Made by a program: the position numbers and the translations under genes. This document shows, in pieces, positions 1 through 5,526 of a stretch of 9,533 nucleotides of DNA. The notes under the pieces were generated by a model that saw only the letters and a program-made list of their open reading frames with translations, searched no databases and was not told where the DNA came from. How positions within the stretch are numbered: the stretch's first letter is position 1; each line of letters starts with the position of its first letter. Source of the stretch: a bacterium (GTDB taxonomy: Bacteria > Zixibacteria > MSB-5A5 > GN15 > FEB-12); contig DAOVOW010000051.1 in the NCBI GenBank assembly GCA_030629485.1, positions 1-9,533 on the forward strand, written 5' to 3'.

Positions 1-2
1 AC

Positions 3-626
3 GGCTACTCCGACTCCAAAGTTTATCGCGAGGAGAATGCCACCGGGGTGTTTGTCTCTATGGGCGTGAATGCGTCCAGGGTCTATGACGAACTGATGGT
101 GCAGTACCGATTGGACACCCTGGCCGGCAATTTCGAGTCGGACAAGCGCGACAAAGCGGTAGCGTTGATGAATAAGATGATCGAAGTATATCCGGAGTAC
201 TGGCAGACGCATGCGTTCCTGGCGGATCTGTATGAGAAGGAAGGTGACACCGCTGCCGCCGATCAACTTTGGCACCTGATGCACGACTCCCTGGCCACTT
301 TCAGAGCCTCCAATAAGGAGAACGTCTTTTATCAGCAGGATTTGGGACTGACCAAGGTGCAACTGGGACAACGGATCGGCGATTCGGCGATGGTGGAAGA
401 GGGCGTGCAGTTGGCCTGGGACGCCTTCAATGCCAATGCTAACTCAAGTTATGCCTTTCGCAAGCTGGTGATGATACTAGCCAGAACCAGCCACGCCGGT
501 GACATCGATAAAGCGATCAGAAAGTTCACCGAGTACAAGATCAACCGGAGCGATCCATTTCTGCAATCATTCCGGGGTACCAAGACAACGCCGCCGCCCG
601 CACCGAGGGGCCAGCCGCAAATGTAA
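3..626 (+). CDS. C-terminal part of a TPR-bearing protein, possibly DUF2723-type
   Basis: The frame is open from the window edge through TAA at 624-626, so the gene starts upstream; the GTG at 48 and ATG at 60 are internal and lack a Shine-Dalgarno. The visible 207 residues are mostly helical. They contain tetratricopeptide-like helix pairs, clearest around the stretch reading KAVALMNKMIEVYPEYW followed by THAFLADLYEKEGD, where a small-large residue pattern and an acidic turn are seen. No membrane segment or signal peptide is visible in this part. The tail after FLQSFRG is rich in Pro, Thr and Arg and probably disordered. The opening (GYSDSKVYREENATG) recalls the soluble C-terminus of DUF2723 membrane proteins, large glycosyltransferase-like proteins with C-terminal TPRs; that assignment is from memory and weak. 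A TPR protein of another kind is the main alternative. The gene is convergent with the next one and is closed by a terminator. Confidence 0.6.
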   Translation, partial: GYSDSKVYREENATGVFVSMGVNASRVYDELMVQYRLDTLAGNFESDKRDKAVALMNKMIEVYPEYWQTHAFLADLYEKEGDTAAADQLWHLMHDSLATFRASNKENVFYQQDLGLTKVQLGQRIGDSAMVEEGVQLAWDAFNANANSSYAFRKLVMILARTSHAGDIDKAIRKFTEYKINRSDPFLQSFRGTKTTPPPAPRGQPQM

Positions 627-647
627 GACTGAGACCCGGATCGTTTT

Positions 648-681
648 GCCCTTCGTGTCCCTGCGATACGAAGGGCTTTTT
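648..681 (+). terminator. Rho-independent terminator after the TPR gene
   Basis: A perfect 9-bp stem (GCCCTTCGT at 648-656, ACGAAGGGC at 668-676) with an 11-base loop is followed at once by five T residues at 677-681. It begins 21 bases after the TAA stop at 626. On the minus strand the stem is not followed by a T run, so it does not look like a terminator for the convergent gene ending at 701. Confidence 0.88.
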
Positions 682-700
682 GTATTTGTCTAGTGTCGGC

Positions 701-1180
701 TCAACCGTCCTGTGCCAGCCGATAGTCTGCCAGACGACGATAACGGCCGCCTTTATCGGTCAGCATCCCGGCGGCCACCAGTTCGCGGCGGATCGTATCA
801 GTGTCGTTCTGGTAGCGAGCGACAATCCGATCAACTTCCTTTTCTGTGTACTCCCGGTCCGGTTCAAACTGAGCCAGGATATACTCAAGCAGAAACTCTC
901 GTTTTGGTTCCTGCGTCAAAGTCGGCGCCGCCGGTTTTTCGGTCGTGCGCTTTGACACCGACCGCCGAGATGATGGCTTGCCGTTGCGATTGGATTGACT
1001 CTCCAGCCACTCCAGGACCGATTGCTCCGGGATACGCCAGTCTTTGCCGATCTTGTAGGCCTGGATTTCACCGGCCTGGACTTTGCGGGTAATCACCTGA
1101 ACATTCATCTTCAGTTTCTGGGCCAGTTCCGAGGTAGTGAAAAAATCCGTTTCTCTAATCGGCGGTTCCGTGCTGTTCAA
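701..1180 (-). CDS. Helix-turn-helix (excisionase-like) plus DUF2087 protein
   Basis: A 159-residue probable DNA-binding regulator. Residues about 12-60 match the small winged helix-turn-helix of the HTH_17/excisionase-MerR type: FFTTSELAQKLKMNVQVITR, then GEIQAYKIGKDWRIPEQSVLEWL, the usual wing with a Lys-Trp-Arg-Ile-Pro turn. Residues about 61-95 are a basic, Ser/Pro-rich linker. Residues about 96-149 resemble DUF2087, with the pattern YTEKEVDRIVARY, then DTDTIRRELVAAGML and GGRYRR; DUF2087 is often found attached to bacterial regulators. The start is TTG at 1178-1180. AAGGAG lies 7 bases upstream, and the next in-frame ATG (residue 25) would destroy the HTH, so TTG is preferred. The stop is TGA at 701-703. 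The gene is monocistronic as far as can be seen; its target is unknown. Recognition is good at domain level, none at gene level. Confidence 0.85.
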   Translation of the reverse strand: MNSTEPPIRETDFFTTSELAQKLKMNVQVITRKVQAGEIQAYKIGKDWRIPEQSVLEWLESQSNRNGKPSSRRSVSKRTTEKPAAPTLTQEPKREFLLEYILAQFEPDREYTEKEVDRIVARYQNDTDTIRRELVAAGMLTDKGGRYRRLADYRLAQDG

Positions 1181-1187
1181 TTGTGGT

Positions 1188-1193
1188 CTCCTT
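1188..1193 (-). promoter_or_regulatory. Shine-Dalgarno that fixes a TTG start
   Basis: On the minus strand AAGGAG lies 7 bases before TTG at 1180. This is the strongest evidence that the HTH-DUF2087 protein starts at the TTG rather than at a downstream ATG. Confidence 0.8.
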
Positions 1194-1214
1194 GGGTAAG
1201 ACAGCTAATGGGTC

Positions 1215-1245
1215 ATGATAAACACGGATATTGAGGCATTGTCAA
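1215..1245 (-). promoter_or_regulatory. Candidate sigma-70-type promoter of the HTH gene
   Basis: Minus strand: a perfect TTGACA (1240-1245) and TATCAT (1215-1220, five of six consensus bases) are separated by 19 bases, longer than the preferred 17. Transcription would begin near 1208, leaving a leader of about 28 bases with the AAGGAG site. The long spacer keeps the confidence modest. Confidence 0.42.
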
Positions 1246-1303
1246 TTAGTTTTTTGTGCGATACGGTGTTTTTGTGTGATGTTGAAAATGCGGACGCCGA
1301 TTG

Positions 1304-1320
1304 GAGATTGCCGCGGTCGC
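1304..1320. repeat. Partial copy of the CGTCATTGCG repeat family
   Basis: GAGATTGCCGCGGTCGC at 1304-1320 corresponds to the inner part of the longer element at 3849-3981, where the complement of 3886-3900 reads GAGATTGCCGCGCTC. The outer CGTCATTGCG end is missing here, so this is a fragment. A TGTTGAAAAT at 1280-1289 just to the left may be another fragment of the TGTTGAAAA family. Confidence 0.5.
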
Positions 1321-1355
1321 CCGGGAGTGTTGAAAAAGCCACTACAGATAGTTGC

Positions 1356-1394
1356 GGTGGGTCTTGTCCCGCTGAAAGCGGGATGTGACCTGCC
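1356..1394 (+). repeat. Hairpin repeat, GGGTCTTG frame, copy A
   Basis: Read on the plus strand, 1356-1363 (GGTGGGTC) pairs with 1387-1394 (GACCTGCC, two wobbles). A 3x3 section TTG/TGT follows, which can form U.U, U.G and G.U. Then come a perfect inner stem TCCCGCT (1367-1373) / AGCGGGA (1377-1383) and a GAA loop. Copy B at 1417-1463 has the same frame on the opposite strand but a different inner stem. Confidence 0.7.
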
Positions 1395-1416
1395 GCTCTT
1401 GTCTGACAATTACTCA

Positions 1417-1463
1417 TGTGTCGGGTCACAACCACGCCTCAAGCGTGGTCAAGACCCGACACA
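1417..1463 (-). repeat. Hairpin repeat, GGGTCTTG frame, copy B
   Basis: The outer stem is 11 perfect base pairs (1417-1427 with 1453-1463, TGTGTCGGGTC and its complement). The inner stem is 7 perfect base pairs (ACCACGC 1431-1437 with GCGTGGT 1443-1449) and the loop is 5 bases. On the minus strand it reads GGGTC-TTG-stem-loop-stem-TGT-GACC, the same frame as copy A. No T run follows on either strand, so it is not a standard terminator, although it lies 84 bases past the stop of the minus-strand gene at 1547. Confidence 0.75.
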
Positions 1464-1546
1464 ACGGCACAAGGGGTTTATCAACAAGCCCACTCGCAGG
1501 AGCCACTTGTGGCCGGTGAACTCACAATGACGATTCAGTGCTGCCT

Positions 1547-3658
1547 TTACTCACCTCGCAGCATGAACCGTGCGTCGACCGCCTTGGAGTTCTCGCGCTT
1601 AGCTGCAGCGAAGAACGGGTTAACATCGAATGATTCCAGTTGCGGGAAGTCGGTGACAAGCTGCGACAGACGCTGGATCGTCCCCTGCAAACACTTGAAA
1701 TCGACCGGTTCAGCGCCACGGAAGCCGGACAGCAGCGGATAACCCTTGATATCCTCGATCATCACCCTTGCGCCGCGCTCGGTCACGGGATGCACCTTGA
1801 AAGCGACATCCTTCATTATCTCCACGTACACACCACCCAAACCGAACATCATCAGCGGCCCGAACGATGGATCCTGGTTCATTCCAATGATCGTCTCGAC
1901 GCCGCCCGAGACCAACTCCTGCACGATGACCCCACCCGGGACCCCGGTCTTGCCGAATTTCTTTCTCATAGTCTCGAATGCTTCTTTCACCTCGACCTGC
2001 GTCCGCAGATCGCCGGAGACGCCACCTACGTCGGTCTTGTGGACAATCTCCGGGGCGTCGATCTTCATTATGACAGGCAGGTGTAGACTGGAGGCAGCCT
2101 TCTGTGCCTCCTCAACATTCTCGCAATGGACGGCGCGGGCAATGTTGATACCGTAGGCATCCAGAATCTCCAGCGCCTCAGCCCCCATAATCGTCTTACG
2201 CTTCTCTGCGGTCACGTTATCGATAATCTTACTGACGCGGCTACGGTCGACATCATTGTACGCGATAACCTTGCCCTCAGGACGGTTGATCCATTGGTAA
2301 TGTCGCACCATGGCAGCCATTGCCTTGGCCGCCGACTCCGGGAAGGTATAGACTGGTATCTTGTGCTCCACCAATGTCTCCGAGCCGGCTACACCGGAAG
2401 CCGCCGCCATGAAACATCCCAGCACGGTCTTGTCGTTCTTGTGCTTGTCGATAGACTCGACGATCGCCTCAATGACCGCCTTGTGATCGACCACCACCGG
2501 GGGAACGAATATACAAATCACGGCGTCAATATTCTTATCCGACAGGACGGCATCCATGGCGATACGGTAAGAGTCCGGTCCACCGGCGGCGATAACATCC
2601 ACCGGGTTGTTGACGGCGGCCACCGCCGGGAGCTCATCCCTGAGCCGCTTAATGGTCTTCTCTTCAAACTGCGCCATCTTCAGACCGCAGTTGACCACGG
2701 CGTCGGTAGCAAGGATACCGGGACCTCCGGCGTTGGTTATTATCCCGATCCGATCACCGCGCGGCAGCGGCTGATTGGAGAGTGCTACGGCGATATCGAA
2801 CAGTTCATCAATCGAGGTTACTCGGATAACGCCACACTGTTCAAAGAGAGCGTCGGTGCCGACATCCAACCCCGCCAGCACGCCGGTGTGCGAACTGATG
2901 GCCCGTGCTCCGGCAGCAGTCCGACCGGCTTTCACGGCCACGATCGGTTTCTTGCGCGCCATGTCACGCGCGATGCGGGTGAATTCCTGGGGGTCGCCGA
3001 AGTTCTCAAGGTACAGCAGGATCACTTCGGTATTAGGATCATCGCGCCAGTATTCCAGGATGGCATTGCCGGAAATATCGGCCTTGTTGCCCACCGAGGC
3101 GAACTGTGAAAACCCGAGGTTGAGATCATAGGCCAGTCCGAGAATAGCCTCACCCAAAGCGCCTGATTGCGACATGAAACCGACATGTCCCCGCAGTGGT
3201 TGCGCCTTGGAGAAGGTGGCGTTCATGGAGTATTCCGGATCGGTGTTGAGCACTCCGAAGCAGTTGGGGCCGATCATCCGCATCCCATACTTGCGCGCCA
3301 TCTTGAGAACTTCCAACTCCTTGGCGGCGCCCTCTTCGCCGACCTCCTTGAAGCCGGAGGTTATAACGACTATTCCTTTGACACCTTTCTGACCGCACTG
3401 CTCGACAATACTGACGACATGGTCGACGGCGACGATTATGATAGCCAGGTCGACAGCGTCGGGAACGTCCAGAACGGTGGAGTAGCACTTGATCGAATGT
3501 ATTACATTGGCTTTCGGGTTAACCGGGAATACCTTCCCGTTGAAGGAGTAGTCGATCAGGTTGTGGAGTATGCTGTGGCCAATGGTGCCCTTTTTGCTCG
3601 AAGCCCCGATCACCGCGATGGATTTGGGCCTGAATATACCGTCTAGTTCATGAGTCAT
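1547..3658 (-). CDS. ADP-forming acetate/acyl-CoA ligase, single chain
   Basis: A 703-residue enzyme interconverting acyl-CoA, ADP and phosphate with the free acid, ATP and CoA, in the cytoplasm. Domain order is that of the fused alpha-beta form. A CoA-binding Rossmann domain spans about 1-135 (PKSIAVIGAS, GKVFPVNP). Succinyl-CoA-ligase-like domains span about 150-460, including GFMSQSGALGEA. An ATP-grasp domain spans about 485-700 (LPVIMKIDAPEIVHKTDVGG, QELVSGGVE, SFDVNPFF). His257 in SSHTG is the phosphorylated histidine of this family, and His540 in IVHKTDVGG matches the second histidine of the beta part; both are present, so it should be active. The length fits the roughly 700-residue fused form. 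It starts at ATG 3658 with a GAGG site 8 bases upstream and ends at TAA 1547. A thiolase gene lies upstream on the same strand, but with its own terminator and a repeat nest between them, so it is probably transcribed separately. The acid used (acetate, branched-chain or other) cannot be told. Confidence 0.93.
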   Translation of the reverse strand: MTHELDGIFRPKSIAVIGASSKKGTIGHSILHNLIDYSFNGKVFPVNPKANVIHSIKCYSTVLDVPDAVDLAIIIVAVDHVVSIVEQCGQKGVKGIVVITSGFKEVGEEGAAKELEVLKMARKYGMRMIGPNCFGVLNTDPEYSMNATFSKAQPLRGHVGFMSQSGALGEAILGLAYDLNLGFSQFASVGNKADISGNAILEYWRDDPNTEVILLYLENFGDPQEFTRIARDMARKKPIVAVKAGRTAAGARAISSHTGVLAGLDVGTDALFEQCGVIRVTSIDELFDIAVALSNQPLPRGDRIGIITNAGGPGILATDAVVNCGLKMAQFEEKTIKRLRDELPAVAAVNNPVDVIAAGGPDSYRIAMDAVLSDKNIDAVICIFVPPVVVDHKAVIEAIVESIDKHKNDKTVLGCFMAAASGVAGSETLVEHKIPVYTFPESAAKAMAAMVRHYQWINRPEGKVIAYNDVDRSRVSKIIDNVTAEKRKTIMGAEALEILDAYGINIARAVHCENVEEAQKAASSLHLPVIMKIDAPEIVHKTDVGGVSGDLRTQVEVKEAFETMRKKFGKTGVPGGVIVQELVSGGVETIIGMNQDPSFGPLMMFGLGGVYVEIMKDVAFKVHPVTERGARVMIEDIKGYPLLSGFRGAEPVDFKCLQGTIQRLSQLVTDFPQLESFDVNPFFAAAKRENSKAVDARFMLRGE

Positions 3659-3822
3659 CTTCTATACCTCTATAACAACGTTGCCAAATCGACTCCGAAT
3701 AAAGGCAAGAAGCTCCCACGGCGCAAGGGGTTTCGGTGTGATCTGTTGGAACCCTGCCGGTCAAACCGCAGTGATCAGAAATCCGTGCCGCCGAAAGCGT
3801 GTAGGCTGTCATTCCCGCGGAG

Positions 3823-4007
3823 GGGCGTGTTGAAAACACCTCCTTTGCCGTCATTGCGGGCGACCGAGGACACTCGTGTCGCAGGGAGCGCGGCAATCTC
3901 TTACGCCAGGTTTGCCAACGAATTGAGATCGCCACGACCGACTATAAAAGCCACTATGTGGCCGCCGGTCTCGCGATGACGTAGACACCTGCTTTTTCAA
4001 CAAGCCC
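3823..4007. repeat. Element bounded by GGGC.TGTTGAAAA inverted ends
   Basis: The left end 3823-3840 (GGGCGTGTTGAAAACACC) and the complement of the right end 3990-4007 (GGGCTTGTTGAAAAAGCA) share TGTTGAAAA and the GGGC start. The right end is nearly identical to that of the element at 1323-1491. The interior carries the CGTCATTGCG palindrome. No credible gene lies in 3659-4161 apart from this nest, a 13-base dyad GACATGGCATGTC at 4050-4062, and the terminator at 4101-4133. Confidence 0.6.
3849..3981. repeat. CGTCATTGCG-type interspersed palindromic repeat
   Basis: The outer arms CGTCATTGCG (3849-3858) and CGCGATGACG (3972-3981) pair with one T.G. The inner arms GGCAATCTC (3892-3900) and GAGATCGCC (3925-3933) pair with one mismatch. 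This layout matches a widespread bacterial interspersed repeat (ends CGTCATTGCGAGCG, inner GGCAATCTC), recognised from general knowledge. Confidence 0.65.
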
Positions 4008-4100
4008 TTTCGCCGGGGTGACAGAATCCTGTATCCGCGACATGGATGAGACATGGCATGTCCGTGGTCAGGCCAGTCGCCTGTCCCCACCGGAGCCTGC

Positions 4101-4133
4101 AAAAAAATCAGGCAGGTCCACGATGAACCTGCC
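4101..4133 (-). terminator. Rho-independent terminator after the thiolase gene
   Basis: On the minus strand a 7-bp stem GGCAGGT/ACCTGCC, extendable to 9 with a T.G and a C-G pair, is followed 3 bases later by seven T residues (A run at 4101-4107). It lies 28 bases past the thiolase stop and separates it from the CoA ligase gene. Confidence 0.85.
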
Positions 4134-4161
4134 CGTATGCTAGTCCGGCGAAAGGGTCGAC

Positions 4162-5355
4162 TTAGCCGGTGACTTTGATGACACAACCGGCCGCCGTGTC
4201 GCCGGCGGCACAACCGGCGAAGAGGCCATAGCCACCGCCTTTGGTGGCCAGTTCCTCGATAAGCTCAATGATAACGCGAAGCGCCGTCGGTCCCTGAGGG
4301 TGACCCCAGATGAGCGGGCTGCCGTAGTTGTTCATTTCGTTTTTGTCGTAGCCGAGTTCACGGGAGAGATAGACATCGTTTACCGCGAACGGGTTGTGAG
4401 TGTGGACGGCTTTCAAGTCATCCACGCCGATACCGGCATCCGCCAGCGCCGCCTTGGCCGCGGGCACTACCGCCATAGCCATGTAACCCTTCTTGGCCCG
4501 AGCGGTGCCGAAGCCGACAAACTGAATCTCGATCTTGGAGTCAGTGGCCAACTCGGCCGCGATTTCCCTGGTGGTGACGATCATGCCGGAGTTGCCGTCG
4601 GCCGGATGCGTCTGCGATCCAAAGGTCACGGTCCCTTCCGGCAGCATCGGCTTGAGGCCTTTCAGACCATCGAGTGTGGTCGGAAAGATACCTTCATCGC
4701 CCTCGATCGACTTGGCTCTTTTCCCCCTGCCGACCTCGACCGGAATCATGTACTTCTTCTGAAATGCCTGGTCATCGGCCAGCGCCATCTGGTACTGTTC
4801 GTAGCGACGCTGCGTCAGTTCGTCCTGCTCGTCCCTGGAGATGTCACATTCCTTGGCGACGTTTTCCGCCGTCTGGATCATCGAACCCTTGGCCCAGGGA
4901 TCAAAGCTGAAATTGTCCCACACCCAGTTTTCCGCCTTACCGGTACCGCCCGGAGCGGACAGGCTTGGGTAGTAAAGATGCGGCCCGTTGGAGCAGCGAT
5001 CGGCTGTGATCACCAGACTCGACTCGACCAGACCGTCCTCCACGTCCTGCGAGGCCATCTTGACACAGACGGCGCCGGTAATACAGGCCTGATTGACCGA
5101 GGGTCCCGTGATGGCGCCGTTGCCGAACATGCCGGCCATCCAGGGGCCGCCGTAGAAACTGTGTTGCTGTGGAATGGTCATGCCGAGATACATGCTGTCA
5201 AAGCGATCGGGAGTGATCTTGCGAGCCTCAAAGAACTTCTGGGCCGTGGCCGCCGCCAACTGCATCGAATGGATATCAGCGAAGCTTCCCTGCCACTTGG
5301 CGTAGGGGCTGCTCCAGTACCCGCCATACGGAATGTACGATTTGGTAAACGCCAT
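4162..5355 (-). CDS. Thiolase-family enzyme (acetyl-CoA acyltransferase-like)
   Basis: A 397-residue thiolase, the usual length for the family. It would condense two acyl-CoAs or cleave a 3-ketoacyl-CoA through a cysteine thioester. The nucleophile is Cys91 in NQACITGAVC, where the common form is CxSG, so Ser is replaced by Thr. Asn321 lies in HNPFAVND, in place of the typical NEAFA. His352 is in WGHPQGPTALR. The second catalytic cysteine is Cys382 in FAGCAAGDT, in place of the usual CxGGGxG. All catalytic residues are present, but each motif deviates, so this is a divergent subfamily of unknown acyl preference; it could also be an SCP2-like member. The start is ATG 5355 with AAGGAG 7 bases upstream (5363-5368). 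A TTGACT at 5414-5419 is a possible but weak -35 with no good -10. It follows leuB by 171 bases and ends at its own terminator. Clustering with an ADP-forming CoA ligase suggests acyl-CoA breakdown with ATP gain, which is inference. Confidence 0.9.
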   Translation of the reverse strand: MAFTKSYIPYGGYWSSPYAKWQGSFADIHSMQLAAATAQKFFEARKITPDRFDSMYLGMTIPQQHSFYGGPWMAGMFGNGAITGPSVNQACITGAVCVKMASQDVEDGLVESSLVITADRCSNGPHLYYPSLSAPGGTGKAENWVWDNFSFDPWAKGSMIQTAENVAKECDISRDEQDELTQRRYEQYQMALADDQAFQKKYMIPVEVGRGKRAKSIEGDEGIFPTTLDGLKGLKPMLPEGTVTFGSQTHPADGNSGMIVTTREIAAELATDSKIEIQFVGFGTARAKKGYMAMAVVPAAKAALADAGIGVDDLKAVHTHNPFAVNDVYLSRELGYDKNEMNNYGSPLIWGHPQGPTALRVIIELIEELATKGGGYGLFAGCAAGDTAAGCVIKVTG

Positions 5356-5419
5356 GTTCTAACTCCTTAGTGTATTGCTTCCTGCTCTGTATTTGTCTTA
5401 AGCCGAGTCTCTCAGTCAA

Positions 5420-5507
5420 CGCGTAGCGGCATACCCTGTGTCCGCCTTTTTAGCGCGTAGCGGCGGGCCTTCTGTCCGCCGGTGGGAGACAAGCCCCACC
5501 CTACGCG
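5420..5507. repeat. Tandem CGCGTAGCGGC repeat with a branched palindrome
   Basis: Two 27-base copies, 5420-5446 and 5454-5480, start 34 bases apart. They share CGCGTAGCGGC at the left and TGTCCGCC at the right, with an unrelated middle. The second copy continues into a three-way fold. The outer arms CGCGTAG (5454-5460) and CTACGCG (5501-5507) enclose two hairpins: CGGCGG/CCGCCG (5461-5466 with 5476-5481) and GTGGG/CCCAC (5482-5486 with 5495-5499). It lies between leuB and the thiolase gene, where no terminator is seen. Confidence 0.65.
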
Positions 5508-5526
5508 GAGGCAAACGACGTCGGTC

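Larger units (their letters stand above)
1323..1491. repeat. Element bounded by GGG..TGTTGA..A inverted ends
   Basis: The left end 1323-1340 and the reverse complement of the right end 1474-1491 agree at 14 of 18 bases, sharing GGG, then TGTTGA, then AA, then CC. The same ends bound a second element at 3823-4007 with different contents. The 169-bp interior has no convincing gene and holds the two hairpins at 1356-1394 and 1417-1463. It looks like a small non-autonomous (MITE- or REP-like) element; no target-site duplication could be fixed by eye. Together with the fragments at 1280-1320 this accounts for most of the gap 1181-1546. The remaining bases, 1492-1546, show only a short GCCAC/GTGGC dyad near 1502-1513. 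Confidence 0.55.
3806..4023. repeat. Outer TGTCATTCCCGC-type inverted repeat, split by insertions
   Basis: The left arm at 3807-3825 begins TGTCATTCCCGCGG. The right arm, reverse complement of 4007-4023, reads TGTCACCCCGGCGAAAG. These are the two ends of the same family that appears uninterrupted at 6959-7044. Here the interior holds two further inverted-repeat layers (3823-4007 and 3849-3981), suggesting successive insertions. Confidence 0.6.

Noticed and set aside
648..681. Bidirectional terminator serving the HTH gene as well
   Set aside because: On the minus strand the stem is followed by CAAAA rather than a T run.
1417..1463. Terminator for the CoA ligase gene
   Set aside because: The stem is strong, but no T run follows on the minus strand; the shared frame with copy A fits a repeat family better.
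1205..1530. Short open frames on both strands over 1205-1530
   Set aside because: They run through the hairpin repeats and the TGTTGAAAA ends, with no ribosome site or domain.
2126..3109. Long plus-strand open frame (327 codons) inside the CoA ligase gene
   Set aside because: It is antisense to a full-length gene with intact domains and catalytic residues. Its translation is low-complexity, His/Arg/Gly-rich and matches no family pattern.
3851..4213. Minus-strand open frame spanning the repeat nest and the thiolase terminator
   Set aside because: It overlaps the thiolase end in another frame, crosses its terminator and consists of palindromic repeat sequence.
4300..5370. Long plus-strand open frame (356 codons) opposite the thiolase
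   Set aside because: It mirrors the thiolase almost end to end; such frames arise from the high-GC third positions of the sense gene, and no ribosome site is seen.
5420..5480. CRISPR-like array
   Set aside because: Only two units, a conserved-ends/variable-middle layout within 27 bases, palindromic folding and no cas genes; a tandem REP-type repeat explains it.
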